Assembly: GCA_013140705.1 (NCBI GenBank)
Contig: JABFSH010000030.1
Span: 1-63,318 of the forward strand
Source: Methylococcaceae bacterium
GTDB lineage: Bacteria > Pseudomonadota > Gammaproteobacteria > Methylococcales > Methylomonadaceae
Length of the DNA stretch: 63,318 nt
Reading direction: 5' to 3'
This document shows, piece by piece, positions 1 to 7,522 of this stretch. The notes beneath the pieces were generated by a model. It searched no databases, was not told where the DNA came from, and was given only the letters and a program-made list of their open reading frames with translations. How positions within the stretch are numbered: the first letter of the stretch is position 1; each line of letters starts with the position of its first letter. A program made the position numbers and the translations under genes.

Positions 1-70
1 AGCCACGTCGATGTTGTCGATTATCAAACCGGAAAGACCCGAAAGCGTTGATTTGACGACTATTATAAGG
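1..70 (-). repeat. Left copy of the island leader repeat
   Basis: This 70-bp stretch matches 10603-10672 at 62 of 70 positions with no gaps. In the right copy the repeat covers a minus-strand TATAAT hexamer, the 5' leader and the first codons of a small gene (peptide MIDNIDVA). Here the aligned start codon is ATA, with a TTG one codon upstream, so the downstream gene would lie outside the window to the left. The match includes non-coding leader, which suggests a duplicated cassette head or an island boundary repeat rather than only shared coding sequence. Confidence 0.7.
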
Positions 71-305
71 CCAGTTTGAAAAGGCGAATTTCGCCTTCGA
101 GGATCGCCGCCTGGCCATTTTCGGCTTGTGGTCGCGAGCGGATATTGCGAATGATTCAGTGCTTGTGAGTTGCCCCGTCGTTGCGGCTAATAGCATGATT
201 TTCGGGCTTTCCCGTGTCATCACGTCTACGACCATTTATCGCAAAAACCCTTGTCAAGCTTTATTTTTAGAACTTCGCTGAATAATTACAGTTTTTTTCA
301 TAAGG
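71..305. other. Intergenic, no recognisable gene
   Basis: Nothing recognisable was found in either strand. A minus-strand frame is open from about 240 to the left edge, but it shows no motif and no clear ribosome binding site. It runs through the leader repeat in a different frame from the peptide the repeat encodes, so it is not called. Confidence 0.5.
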
Positions 306-409
306 AGTACTTGCAAAATGCATGTTTGTGGTTTGAAAAGGCCCCGACTGTGCGAAGCCGAAGGGTTTGCCAGAAGTCGAAGGACAATGACCAGCATTTT
401 GCAAGTACT
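306..409. repeat. Short element with perfect 16-bp terminal inverted repeats
   Basis: AGTACTTGCAAAATGC at 306-321 is the exact reverse complement of the 16 bases at 394-409. They enclose 72 bp that contain two related purine-rich words (cgaagccgaagg and gaagtcgaagg). The size and termini resemble a MITE or a REP-type palindromic element. It lies just downstream of the res stop codon (463), so a transcript end is an alternative. No target duplication is obvious. Confidence 0.55.
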
Positions 410-462
410 TCATATATTAAATGCGAATTAGTTCGAAAGGGTGAAAATATATGTTTTACCAG

Positions 463-3144
463 TCAAACCTTAAACTTTTTTACGAAATCCCCCAACTGAA
501 AATTCTCCTTAACCTCATCATGCGGGATTAACACGTATTTCCAAGGTTTACCGCCATTTTTCAATAAATACTCGCTAGCATTTTGACACCACTTAACTGC
601 GGCATCGGCTTTTGCTTGTACGACTGCATCGGTCATTTCCGCTTGTGACTTGGTTTCTACCATCAGTACGCAATCATTCGTTTCAGCGATAAAGTCAGGT
701 ACGTATTCCGGATGTTCTACACCATCACGATAGTAAATTTTGAATTGGCCTTTGGCTGGCTTAAACCACTTCTGCGCGTCACGCTCTAAGATCACAGAGA
801 AGCGACGTTCGGTATCGGAATCAAACTTTTGTACCGGATATAGACACTTGCTGAAACCGCCAAACAGCATCTGTTTGATCTTGCCTTTGTCTGTGATGGT
901 ATCGCGATAGGAATTGACTGCTTGTCCTGCTGCAATGGTATACGCGCAGCTTTTTAATGGCGTAAAGCCACTGCGTACTTCAACCTCATAGGAATCGGCT
1001 TTTTCCCAAAAGTGCGCGGCCATTTGCGTATAGATGACTTTGGCAATCAGCGGGCGATGGTTGCTCAGTACATTGTTGATTTCTTCATCCGACAACGTCT
1101 TATCTTTGAGATGCTGAACCACTTGGCCCGATAAGTCATACAGCAAATCAGCATGGTCATCGTAGCTTATGTCGTCATAGTCAATCAGCGCGTGAACAAT
1201 ATAGTTTTCGGGTCTGTCTTCCGTTAAGCCGATCTGCGAAACCATGAAAGCTTGCTCGTTGGTTTGCAGACTGTGAATAACAATATCGCGTTCGGATGGT
1301 TGTAAATTTAGTCCGCTTAAATCCAGGGTAAAGGCTTTATAGCCATAACTGACTTCGCCTTTCGGTACGACGATGACACGTGGAATATCTATCGTATGCT
1401 GTACCAGTAATTCAGTGGTTTTTGCCACAATGTCAGCGACATCAACCGGGTTTTCCAAATCAAACAGCGATTGTTGACCGGTCGCCATCTGTTCAGTCAC
1501 CGCCTGTATCACGGATTTTTGCACAGCATCATTGAATAACGCTTTGCTCGTCGCCACGGTTTGTGGTGCGTGTTGCAGCTTGTTTAATTCGGCAATTGCA
1601 TATTGGGCAACGGTTTGTTCGGCAATGTTTTTGAAAACAGCCGACTTATTTTCTGATGATGGATAGGGTGTGCTGTGCTGTTTTCCGCTGATGGCGTTGT
1701 CCAGATTAGAACTGACAGACACACTTTCGGTCTTCTCATCAGATGAAGGCGCATCCAATATCACCTGTTTCAAGCGCAATGGATTTTCAGGGTTATTGGC
1801 TTCATCCACAATCTGCTGAAACCTGTCATGTGCGACGATATTTAATCTATCTACTGCTGCAACACCGGTACGTTTGCCATAGGGTAAACGAAGACCACGA
1901 CCGATAGATTGCTCAATCAAGGTTCTGGCATTCGCGGCACGTAACGGAACTATCGTATAAAGGTTGGTAACGTCCCAACCTTCTTTAAGCATGTTGACGT
2001 GAATAACAATTTCAGTCGGTTCATCATGACTTTCCACCGCTAATAATCGGGAAATCATTTCCTCTTCAGCCGCGCCGGACTTACTGCTATCCACCTGAAT
2101 GATTTTGCCTTGATAGCGGCCATCAAAAAACACTGACGATTCCATGAGTTCAAGCAATTGCGCCGCATGTGTCGTGTCTCTGGCAATCACCAACATAAAG
2201 GGTTTCACTATAGACAAATCGTTTTCATGCGCGTAAGTCAGCAGTTCAACCTTAGTCGCTTCATGCAGACGAATACCGTCCATTAGTTTGATACGCTCAA
2301 TATCCGCTGCCGAATGCTGCGATGGATCAAAATTGCGTTGCGTGATAACCGCTGGTTCTTTAACAAAACCATCGTCCATTGCTCGCGCTAATGGATAATC
2401 CACAACGACATTTTTAAACGGTACTGGGCCTTTATTGGATTCAGTAAAAGGAGTTGCAGTCAGTTCCAAACCCAATAACGGATTCAATTCATTTAACGCA
2501 CGCACACCCGCATCAGCACGATAGCGATGCGACTCGTCCATCAACAACACAAGGTCAGGTAGACCAGCAAGGTAATTAAAATAGCTATCGCCCAAATATT
2601 CGGATAAGCGTTTGATACGAGGTCCCTTTCCGCCACGAACTTCTGAGTTGATTTTCGAAATGTTAAAGATGTTGATGGAAATAGAGGCGAAGACATCCAG
2701 CGCACGACCTTTCACTTCATAGTCGTCGCCTGTGATGATTTTCGGTGAATTAACCGCAAATTCCGCAATGCCTTTAAACACATACTTGGGCGTATTAGGC
2801 GTAAAGTCCGCGATCAACTTGTTGTAGATGGTTAGATTGGGTGCTAATACAAAAAAGTTGCTGATGCCATGCGCCAAATGCAAATAGCTGATGAAGGCAC
2901 CCATCAAGCGGGTTTTACCTACACCGGTTGCCAGCGCAAAACACAATGATGGAAACTCGCGTTCAAAATCCGATAGCTTAGGAAATTCAGATTTTAGAAT
3001 ATCCAGCATTGCTGCTGTATCCCGTTTCGGATGCAATATATCAGGTGTTACAGCAATCGCTTGTTGTAACGCTTCCAATGATTCGCGTTGCGGAGCGCGT
3101 AAGCTCAAACGTCCAGCAACAGTATTTAAAACTCGGTTAGTCAT
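463..3144 (-). CDS. res: Type III restriction enzyme, Res subunit
   Basis: 893 aa. The N-terminal half is a superfamily 2 helicase/translocase with Walker A GVGKT at residues 74-78 and a DESH Walker B box near residue 203. A later segment ending IGRGLRLPYGKR is helicase motif VI. The C-terminus has a PD-(D/E)XK nuclease pattern near residues 815-835 (PEYVPDF followed by VETKS). Res acts with Mod to cut DNA after ATP-driven translocation from unmethylated asymmetric sites. The start overlaps the stop of the preceding AlbA_2 gene by 8 bases, so it is the last gene of the island operon. The reading frame is intact. Confidence 0.92.
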   Translation of the reverse strand: MTNRVLNTVAGRLSLRAPQRESLEALQQAIAVTPDILHPKRDTAAMLDILKSEFPKLSDFEREFPSLCFALATGVGKTRLMGAFISYLHLAHGISNFFVLAPNLTIYNKLIADFTPNTPKYVFKGIAEFAVNSPKIITGDDYEVKGRALDVFASISINIFNISKINSEVRGGKGPRIKRLSEYLGDSYFNYLAGLPDLVLLMDESHRYRADAGVRALNELNPLLGLELTATPFTESNKGPVPFKNVVVDYPLARAMDDGFVKEPAVITQRNFDPSQHSAADIERIKLMDGIRLHEATKVELLTYAHENDLSIVKPFMLVIARDTTHAAQLLELMESSVFFDGRYQGKIIQVDSSKSGAAEEEMISRLLAVESHDEPTEIVIHVNMLKEGWDVTNLYTIVPLRAANARTLIEQSIGRGLRLPYGKRTGVAAVDRLNIVAHDRFQQIVDEANNPENPLRLKQVILDAPSSDEKTESVSVSSNLDNAISGKQHSTPYPSSENKSAVFKNIAEQTVAQYAIAELNKLQHAPQTVATSKALFNDAVQKSVIQAVTEQMATGQQSLFDLENPVDVADIVAKTTELLVQHTIDIPRVIVVPKGEVSYGYKAFTLDLSGLNLQPSERDIVIHSLQTNEQAFMVSQIGLTEDRPENYIVHALIDYDDISYDDHADLLYDLSGQVVQHLKDKTLSDEEINNVLSNHRPLIAKVIYTQMAAHFWEKADSYEVEVRSGFTPLKSCAYTIAAGQAVNSYRDTITDKGKIKQMLFGGFSKCLYPVQKFDSDTERRFSVILERDAQKWFKPAKGQFKIYYRDGVEHPEYVPDFIAETNDCVLMVETKSQAEMTDAVVQAKADAAVKWCQNASEYLLKNGGKPWKYVLIPHDEVKENFQLGDFVKKFKV

Positions 3145-4390
3145 GACTGAATTCCTTGTCTGGCAAATTGGCTGCGTAGATGGTTAACTTCAACTCCATA
3201 TCCGCCAGATTCTCATAAAGCGGCTTTTTGCCGGACAGCCGCTCACTTTCTGCCAGAATCACATCAACGCCAGAGCCGCGTCGATCCATTAAATACTCTC
3301 GTCCTAAACCAGAGTCGCGTAAAGGGTAATATCGAGAAAACAAGCTGGATAACACTTCATTACGCGGCATGGACATCAACTGCATCGTGTCAACCGTCAT
3401 CGAATTAGGCAGTGCGCCGGGCGAATACAATTCCACCCGATCAGCAAACAAATGTAAGCGAATCCGTCCATTCCAAATCGAATAATCCCGGTGCACCACG
3501 GCATTGACGATGGCTTCGAAAACCGCGCGTAAACTGTATTGCGGATAATCAATCCGTCCCAGGCTTTTACGCGCCGGCACCTTCATGTGTAAGCGGACGA
3601 AATCAAAAGCATCCCAAATTTGCCGATCCAGCGGTCCCTCAAAATCCTTGGCATCCAGTTGTTCATTGGGGTCGTTGGCCAAACCGCTATAGGCCACCGC
3701 CTGAATATAGGCTGCGGGTAACCATTCCGTCGGTTTTGGGGTACATAACAACACCCCGGCCACACTTAATCGTGATACGCCCTGATCGTCAGCCGTTAAA
3801 TGCAAACGGCGCAGTTGTCGCTCAGGCTCGCCTTCGTTGCCGCGTAAAAACGGCCTTACCAATAATGCATCAGCTTGGGCAAAATCTGCACCTGATACGG
3901 CTTGCTCTTCAAAACGGATCAAACGTGATTGGCTACGCTGTTGAAAGAGTCGCGCCAGTACATCCGGCGTCATCTCTCGTTTGGCATGGGCAATTCGCTT
4001 GAAATAACCGTTGGGACTTTTATGCACCATTAAACTACGCGGCACTTCAACGACAATCAGCGGGCGCAATTGTCCGTCGGCATCAGGTAACTCAATATGC
4101 TGGGTGAAAAAATTCAAAGGTGGCTGAATTCGGATTTGACCAATTTCAGCCAGCCACTTTTCCACCGTATCCAAGGCCGCGTGGTCAATTCCGAGTATCT
4201 GTTTAGTGCTGTCATCGACACCTAAAATCAAACAGCCGCCATTGCCATTCGCCATCGCTGCCAACTCATCAGCCAAACTGTCAGGGTGTGGCCCGTCTAC
4301 TTTGTTTTCACCACGCATCACCAATCGTTTTAACTCCAAACTAGAGTCTTCACCCAGGCGAATCCGGGTTAGCCAATTATTAGCTGTCAT
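3137..4390 (-). CDS. AlbA_2 / HATPase_c_4 putative ATP-binding transcriptional or defence protein
   Basis: 417 aa. The N-terminus matches the Schlafen-like AlbA_2 domain (ESSLELK-like start, then AAMANGNGGCLILGVDD near residue 45). The C-terminal part carries the divergent HATPase_c_4 module, with FEAIVNAVVHRDY as its N-box and an ELYSPG-type segment. Proteins of this architecture are often annotated as ATP-dependent helicase-like or transcriptional regulators, and they commonly sit in restriction-modification and other defence operons; their biochemical role is not settled. The gene lies between DUF559 and res with overlaps at both ends, which implies co-translation. Confidence 0.8.
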   Translation of the reverse strand: MTANNWLTRIRLGEDSSLELKRLVMRGENKVDGPHPDSLADELAAMANGNGGCLILGVDDSTKQILGIDHAALDTVEKWLAEIGQIRIQPPLNFFTQHIELPDADGQLRPLIVVEVPRSLMVHKSPNGYFKRIAHAKREMTPDVLARLFQQRSQSRLIRFEEQAVSGADFAQADALLVRPFLRGNEGEPERQLRRLHLTADDQGVSRLSVAGVLLCTPKPTEWLPAAYIQAVAYSGLANDPNEQLDAKDFEGPLDRQIWDAFDFVRLHMKVPARKSLGRIDYPQYSLRAVFEAIVNAVVHRDYSIWNGRIRLHLFADRVELYSPGALPNSMTVDTMQLMSMPRNEVLSSLFSRYYPLRDSGLGREYLMDRRGSGVDVILAESERLSGKKPLYENLADMELKLTIYAANLPDKEFSHD

Positions 4391-4952
4391 GATTGGACTC
4401 CTTGCCTTGCGCCTGCTGTTGAAGCTCTAGCAGCTTGCCCCGGATACGCTCCAGAACCGCCTCTGTTTGTTGCAAAATTTCATGATTCCAGAAGCGCAAT
4501 ATCGTAAACCCCTGCGTTTTAAGCCAGATGTCACGTAACTGATCTGCTTCATCGCCATGCTGCCCACCATCAGCCTCGATAATCAAACGATATTCAAGAC
4601 AAACGAAATCCACAATGTATCGACCGATGGGTCGCTGTCGTTTGAATTTTAAATTCATGAAACGGTGCGCCCTGAGGTGATACCACAGGCGTTGTTCAGC
4701 ATCGGTTTGATGCGATCTTAGGTATTTGGCGAAGTCCAGTTGGGTATCCCCTCTCCCCAACCCCTCTCCCTGAGGGAGAGGGGCTTTTTTGGCGGCACAC
4801 TTTTCATCTTCGATTCCCTGGGGGGAAGGGGCATTTTTTGTTGTCCGCTTTTTATCGCCATCTTCCTCAAGAAAAATTGCTTTTTCCGGGGAAAGCCCCT
4901 CGCCTCCAGGGAGAGGGGTTGGGGAGAGGGGGGACTCAATGCGTTCAATCAT
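4380..4952 (-). CDS. DUF559 endonuclease-like protein with repeat-derived N-terminus
   Basis: 190 aa as an open frame. Residues from about 75 onward are a typical DUF559 (Vsr/PD-(D/E)XK-like) domain: a DFAKYLRSHQTDAEQRLW-type start, then IVDFVC and IIEADGGQH carrying the expected acidic and Gln/His residues. The first ~70 residues are low-complexity Pro/Gly/Glu peptide translated from palindromic repeats at 4748-4931, so the true start may lie downstream of them. A second DUF559 gene lies in the other island at 59563. The role is unknown; a DNA nuclease or nickase is inferred from the fold. The gene overlaps the AlbA_2 gene start by 11 bases. Confidence 0.75.
   Translation of the reverse strand: MIERIESPLSPTPLPGGEGLSPEKAIFLEEDGDKKRTTKNAPSPQGIEDEKCAAKKAPLPQGEGLGRGDTQLDFAKYLRSHQTDAEQRLWYHLRAHRFMNLKFKRQRPIGRYIVDFVCLEYRLIIEADGGQHGDEADQLRDIWLKTQGFTILRFWNHEILQQTEAVLERIRGKLLELQQQAQGKESNHDS
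4748..4931. repeat. G/C-rich palindromic repeat pair (family 1)
   Basis: Two arms of about 36 bp, 4748-4783 and 4896-4931, are each internally palindromic (CTCTCCCTGAGGGAGAG core) and are inverted relative to each other around a ~112-bp spacer, in the manner of a BIME. They fall in the 5' part of the DUF559 reading frame. The same family occurs at 5016-5052, 6525-6560 and 6618-6655. Confidence 0.8.
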
Positions 4953-6774
4953 GAAACACCGCCTCGCTAAATAAATCCAGAGTCAGATTTTCTTGCTGAG
5001 ATGTCCGCTTTTTACTCCCCTCGCCCTCAGGGAGAGGGGCCGGGGGAGAGGGTGCAGCCATCGGCAAATTGGCGACATTCAAGCTGTAATCGTCATGCGC
5101 CCATTCACAACGCGACAACACCATCTTGGGGATTTTCTTTAAGGTAAGGTTAGCAAACTGATCTGCTCTACCGCGAAACGCCGCGCAGCAGACTAACAAG
5201 GAACGATCACCGCCCACTTCTAACGACAGCTCTTCCAGTTGTTGATGCGAAAGGTTTTGCGTGGTGACGTAGATAAAATCCTGTTCAGACGAATAGCCAT
5301 GATTCCACCATTGCGTATCAGACGGCGCGTAGGTAAAGCCTTCCAGCTTGCATAAGGCTTCAGCCAGCATCGCTGGGTTGTAATTTTTGTTGACAACCCA
5401 GTTGCCCCAACGATCCTGTTCCATCAATGATGGCGCCAAAGTGTAATAACGGAAGCCACCGCCACCTTGCCAGTTGACGGCTTTGGAAATACCGCCTTGA
5501 TCTACGCCGTCTATGACTTTCTGCAAACGCGGGATGATATGGGTTTGGCAATGATCGCCCAGTTCTATCATGATCCAGCGACGACCCATTTTGTGAGCGA
5601 CTGCGCCGGTGGTGCCGGAGCCGGCGAAGGAATCTAAGACGAGATCGCCTGGGTTAGTGGCAACTTCGAGGACTCGCTGAATCAAACCTTCTGGTTTTGG
5701 CGTAATGAAGTCATCCACTAGGGATGAGCTGCCCAATACTGCACGAATTTCTTTTCTGGCAGCATCTGTATGACTTGCATATTCATGTGACCATAGTGTT
5801 TGCGGTACCACACCTTGATTTTTTAAAAGATGTTTATATCTCTTAAATGAAGGTGTCTTACCCAAACCATCTTTGCCCCAATAGATAAAGCCTTCGGCTA
5901 TATGCCGGAGATGTTCGTCTTTTGAATATGCCCAAACACGGGTTTTATTGGGAAATATTTCTTCACCAGTGTTAGGCTGGATAATTGCATAGTAAAGATT
6001 GGGTCTTTCCTCAAAAGATTTGCTACAAGTGTAATCACTGTTGCGAAATACACCTTTCTCGTCCTCAAATTTGTATTGCCGATCTTTATCTTCGGTTCTC
6101 TGTATCAGGTTTCTTTGCCATCGTTCAGTCTTTCTATAAACCAACAAATGATCGTGCATAGGAGCAATTGTTTTATGGTCATTAGCTACCGCATACTTTT
6201 TCTGCCAAACCACATTAGCCACAAAATTTCCTCGCCCAAACACCTCATCACACATCACCTTCAAATAATGCGCTTCATTATCATCAATCGTAATCCACAG
6301 CGAACCATCATCCGCTAATAACTCACGAAGTATCTCCAATCGATCCCGCATCAACGACAACCAAATGGAATGCTCCAAGCCGTCATCATAATGGGTAAAG
6401 GCGCTACCGGTATTATAAGGCGGGTCTATAAAGACACATTTCACCTTGCCTCTATAGCCCTGTTCCAAGGCTTTTAAAGCGAGTAGGTTGTCACCAAAAA
6501 TCAACTTGTTATCAAAAACATCCACCCTCTCCCCAACCCCTGTCCCTGAGGGAGAGGGGCTTTTTAGACTTTTCTCTTCAATAGCTTGTGCTGTCGAATA
6601 CGCAGCCGTCACCATACTCCCCTCTCCCTCAGGGAGAGGGGCCGGGGGAGAGGGTGCATAGCGCCTGAATTTGGCGTGATACGACAAACTCGGATCTTCC
6701 AATAATATGCGCGGCTCCAGCTTCGGCCTTTTATCCTTGCCTATCCAGGTGAGTTCCAGTTTGGTTTTACTCAT
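4945..6774 (-). CDS. mod: Type III DNA N6-adenine methyltransferase, Mod subunit
   Basis: 609 aa. Motif IV DPPY is at residues 117-120 and the SAM-binding motif I (DSFAGSGTTG) at 381-390, an order typical of beta-class adenine methyltransferases. Mod recognises the target and methylates one strand; with Res it forms the endonuclease. Residues about 40-86 and 573-590 are Pro/Glu/Gly-rich peptides encoded by palindromic repeats that lie in frame within the gene. Outside these the family sequence is continuous, so the protein may still work. It precedes DUF559 with an 8-base overlap and follows the PIN toxin gene. Confidence 0.92.
   Translation of the reverse strand: MSKTKLELTWIGKDKRPKLEPRILLEDPSLSYHAKFRRYAPSPPAPLPEGEGSMVTAAYSTAQAIEEKSLKSPSPSGTGVGERVDVFDNKLIFGDNLLALKALEQGYRGKVKCVFIDPPYNTGSAFTHYDDGLEHSIWLSLMRDRLEILRELLADDGSLWITIDDNEAHYLKVMCDEVFGRGNFVANVVWQKKYAVANDHKTIAPMHDHLLVYRKTERWQRNLIQRTEDKDRQYKFEDEKGVFRNSDYTCSKSFEERPNLYYAIIQPNTGEEIFPNKTRVWAYSKDEHLRHIAEGFIYWGKDGLGKTPSFKRYKHLLKNQGVVPQTLWSHEYASHTDAARKEIRAVLGSSSLVDDFITPKPEGLIQRVLEVATNPGDLVLDSFAGSGTTGAVAHKMGRRWIMIELGDHCQTHIIPRLQKVIDGVDQGGISKAVNWQGGGGFRYYTLAPSLMEQDRWGNWVVNKNYNPAMLAEALCKLEGFTYAPSDTQWWNHGYSSEQDFIYVTTQNLSHQQLEELSLEVGGDRSLLVCCAAFRGRADQFANLTLKKIPKMVLSRCEWAHDDYSLNVANLPMAAPSPPAPLPEGEGSKKRTSQQENLTLDLFSEAVFHD
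5016..5052. repeat. G/C-rich palindromic repeat (family 1), in frame in the mod 3' end
   Basis: A single arm of the same family as 4748-4931. It is translated within Mod as PSPPAPLPEGEG close to the C-terminus, after which the normal-looking tail LTLDLFSEAVFHD resumes. The insertion keeps the frame. Confidence 0.75.
6525..6655. repeat. G/C-rich palindromic repeat pair (family 1), in frame in the mod 5' end
   Basis: Arms at 6525-6560 and 6618-6655 are inverted relative to each other around a ~57-bp spacer. They encode about 45 extra residues of Mod, between the conserved LSYHAKFRR segment and VFDNKLIFGDN, without shifting the frame. Related arms flank the neighbouring DUF559 gene. Confidence 0.8.
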
Positions 6775-6816
6775 TTGTTATTCCATAAATCGCAGTGATA
6801 GCTTGCCCTTGCGCCG

Positions 6817-7218
6817 TCATGTTAAAAAATCATCCAGTGATCGCGCAATTTCTGGAAATTCGCGCAGTATTTTTTTATCTTCGGTCACCAGTTTTACAGC
6901 GAGCTGTTTTGCCAAGGCCACAAATTCACAATCATACGCCGAACAATGGCTGCTATCCGTTAAGGTTAAAACTTGCATGGCCGTTATGGAAAACTCGTGA
7001 TCCACCATTAACGCTTCAGCTTCTTCTTGTATTGCCAATGCTTGTGACAAACTTAAAATTTGCTGGCGAATATACAGAGCAAGCACATTACGAAATTCAC
7101 TACGCCACAGACTGGGTGCTGCCCATTCGGCCTCTTGCAGATACAGCCGACTGGCCTTTTCGGAATAGGCGGTCGGCAAAAATAGATAGCTGATGATGTT
7201 GGTATCCGCAACAATCAT
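6817..7218 (-). CDS. PIN-domain toxin, VapC/FitB type
   Basis: 133 aa. It starts MIVADTNIISYLF with the first catalytic Asp at residue 5. It has a Glu-containing SLWRSEFRNVL segment, an AYDCEFVALA segment with the third acidic residue, and VTEDKKILREFP near the end. This is the layout of PIN ribonucleases of type II toxin-antitoxin modules, which cleave RNA, often tRNA or rRNA. The start overlaps the antitoxin stop by 4 bases. The pair sits inside the restriction operon between helicase and mod, where it may stabilise the island. Confidence 0.85.
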   Translation of the reverse strand: MIVADTNIISYLFLPTAYSEKASRLYLQEAEWAAPSLWRSEFRNVLALYIRQQILSLSQALAIQEEAEALMVDHEFSITAMQVLTLTDSSHCSAYDCEFVALAKQLAVKLVTEDKKILREFPEIARSLDDFLT

Positions 7219-7457
7219 GGCCGTTCGCTGTTAATGGCTAATTCAATATCTTCCGCTGTGATGTTGTTAATTTTTATACCAGAACGCAGTTGTTCGATGC
7301 GACTTAAGCGATCAGCCGGGGTTATTTTAGTGACAGCTAAGGTTTTTTCGAGACACACAATAACTTCGCTATTGATGCTGCGTCTATGCAATTCGGCAGC
7401 GTTTTTGAGTTGTTGATATAGCAATTCGGGGATGTTTTTGATGGTTAGTGCCGGCAT
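7215..7457 (-). CDS. Ribbon-helix-helix antitoxin, FitA type
   Basis: 80 aa starting MPALTIKNIPELLYQQLK, the usual FitA/CopG-like opening, with a SINSEVIVCLEKTL helix following. The start at 7457 is chosen because the family begins at this methionine; an upstream in-frame extension of 23 codons has no family resemblance. The C-terminal part should bind the PIN toxin encoded directly downstream. The upstream DNA (7470-7505) contains repeated TTGCAT words that could be an operator for autoregulation, though this is only suggestive. Confidence 0.8.
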   Translation of the reverse strand: MPALTIKNIPELLYQQLKNAAELHRRSINSEVIVCLEKTLAVTKITPADRLSRIEQLRSGIKINNITAEDIELAINSERP

Positions 7458-7522
7458 GGTAATTTGCTCCGTGTTAACTAAGATTGCATTATGGTTGCAT
7501 TTTACCATCCTGACAATGCATT

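Noticed and set aside
1-240. Minus-strand frame open to the left window edge
   Set aside because: No recognisable domain or ribosome binding site; it crosses the leader repeat in a frame different from the one the right copy uses.
306-409. CRISPR-like interpretation of repeated words
   Set aside because: Only one inverted pair with no regular direct repeat/spacer series; no cas genes anywhere in the window.
4740-4974. Short plus-strand frames over the G/C-rich repeats beside mod
   Set aside because: They consist almost entirely of palindromic repeat, which is open in several frames.
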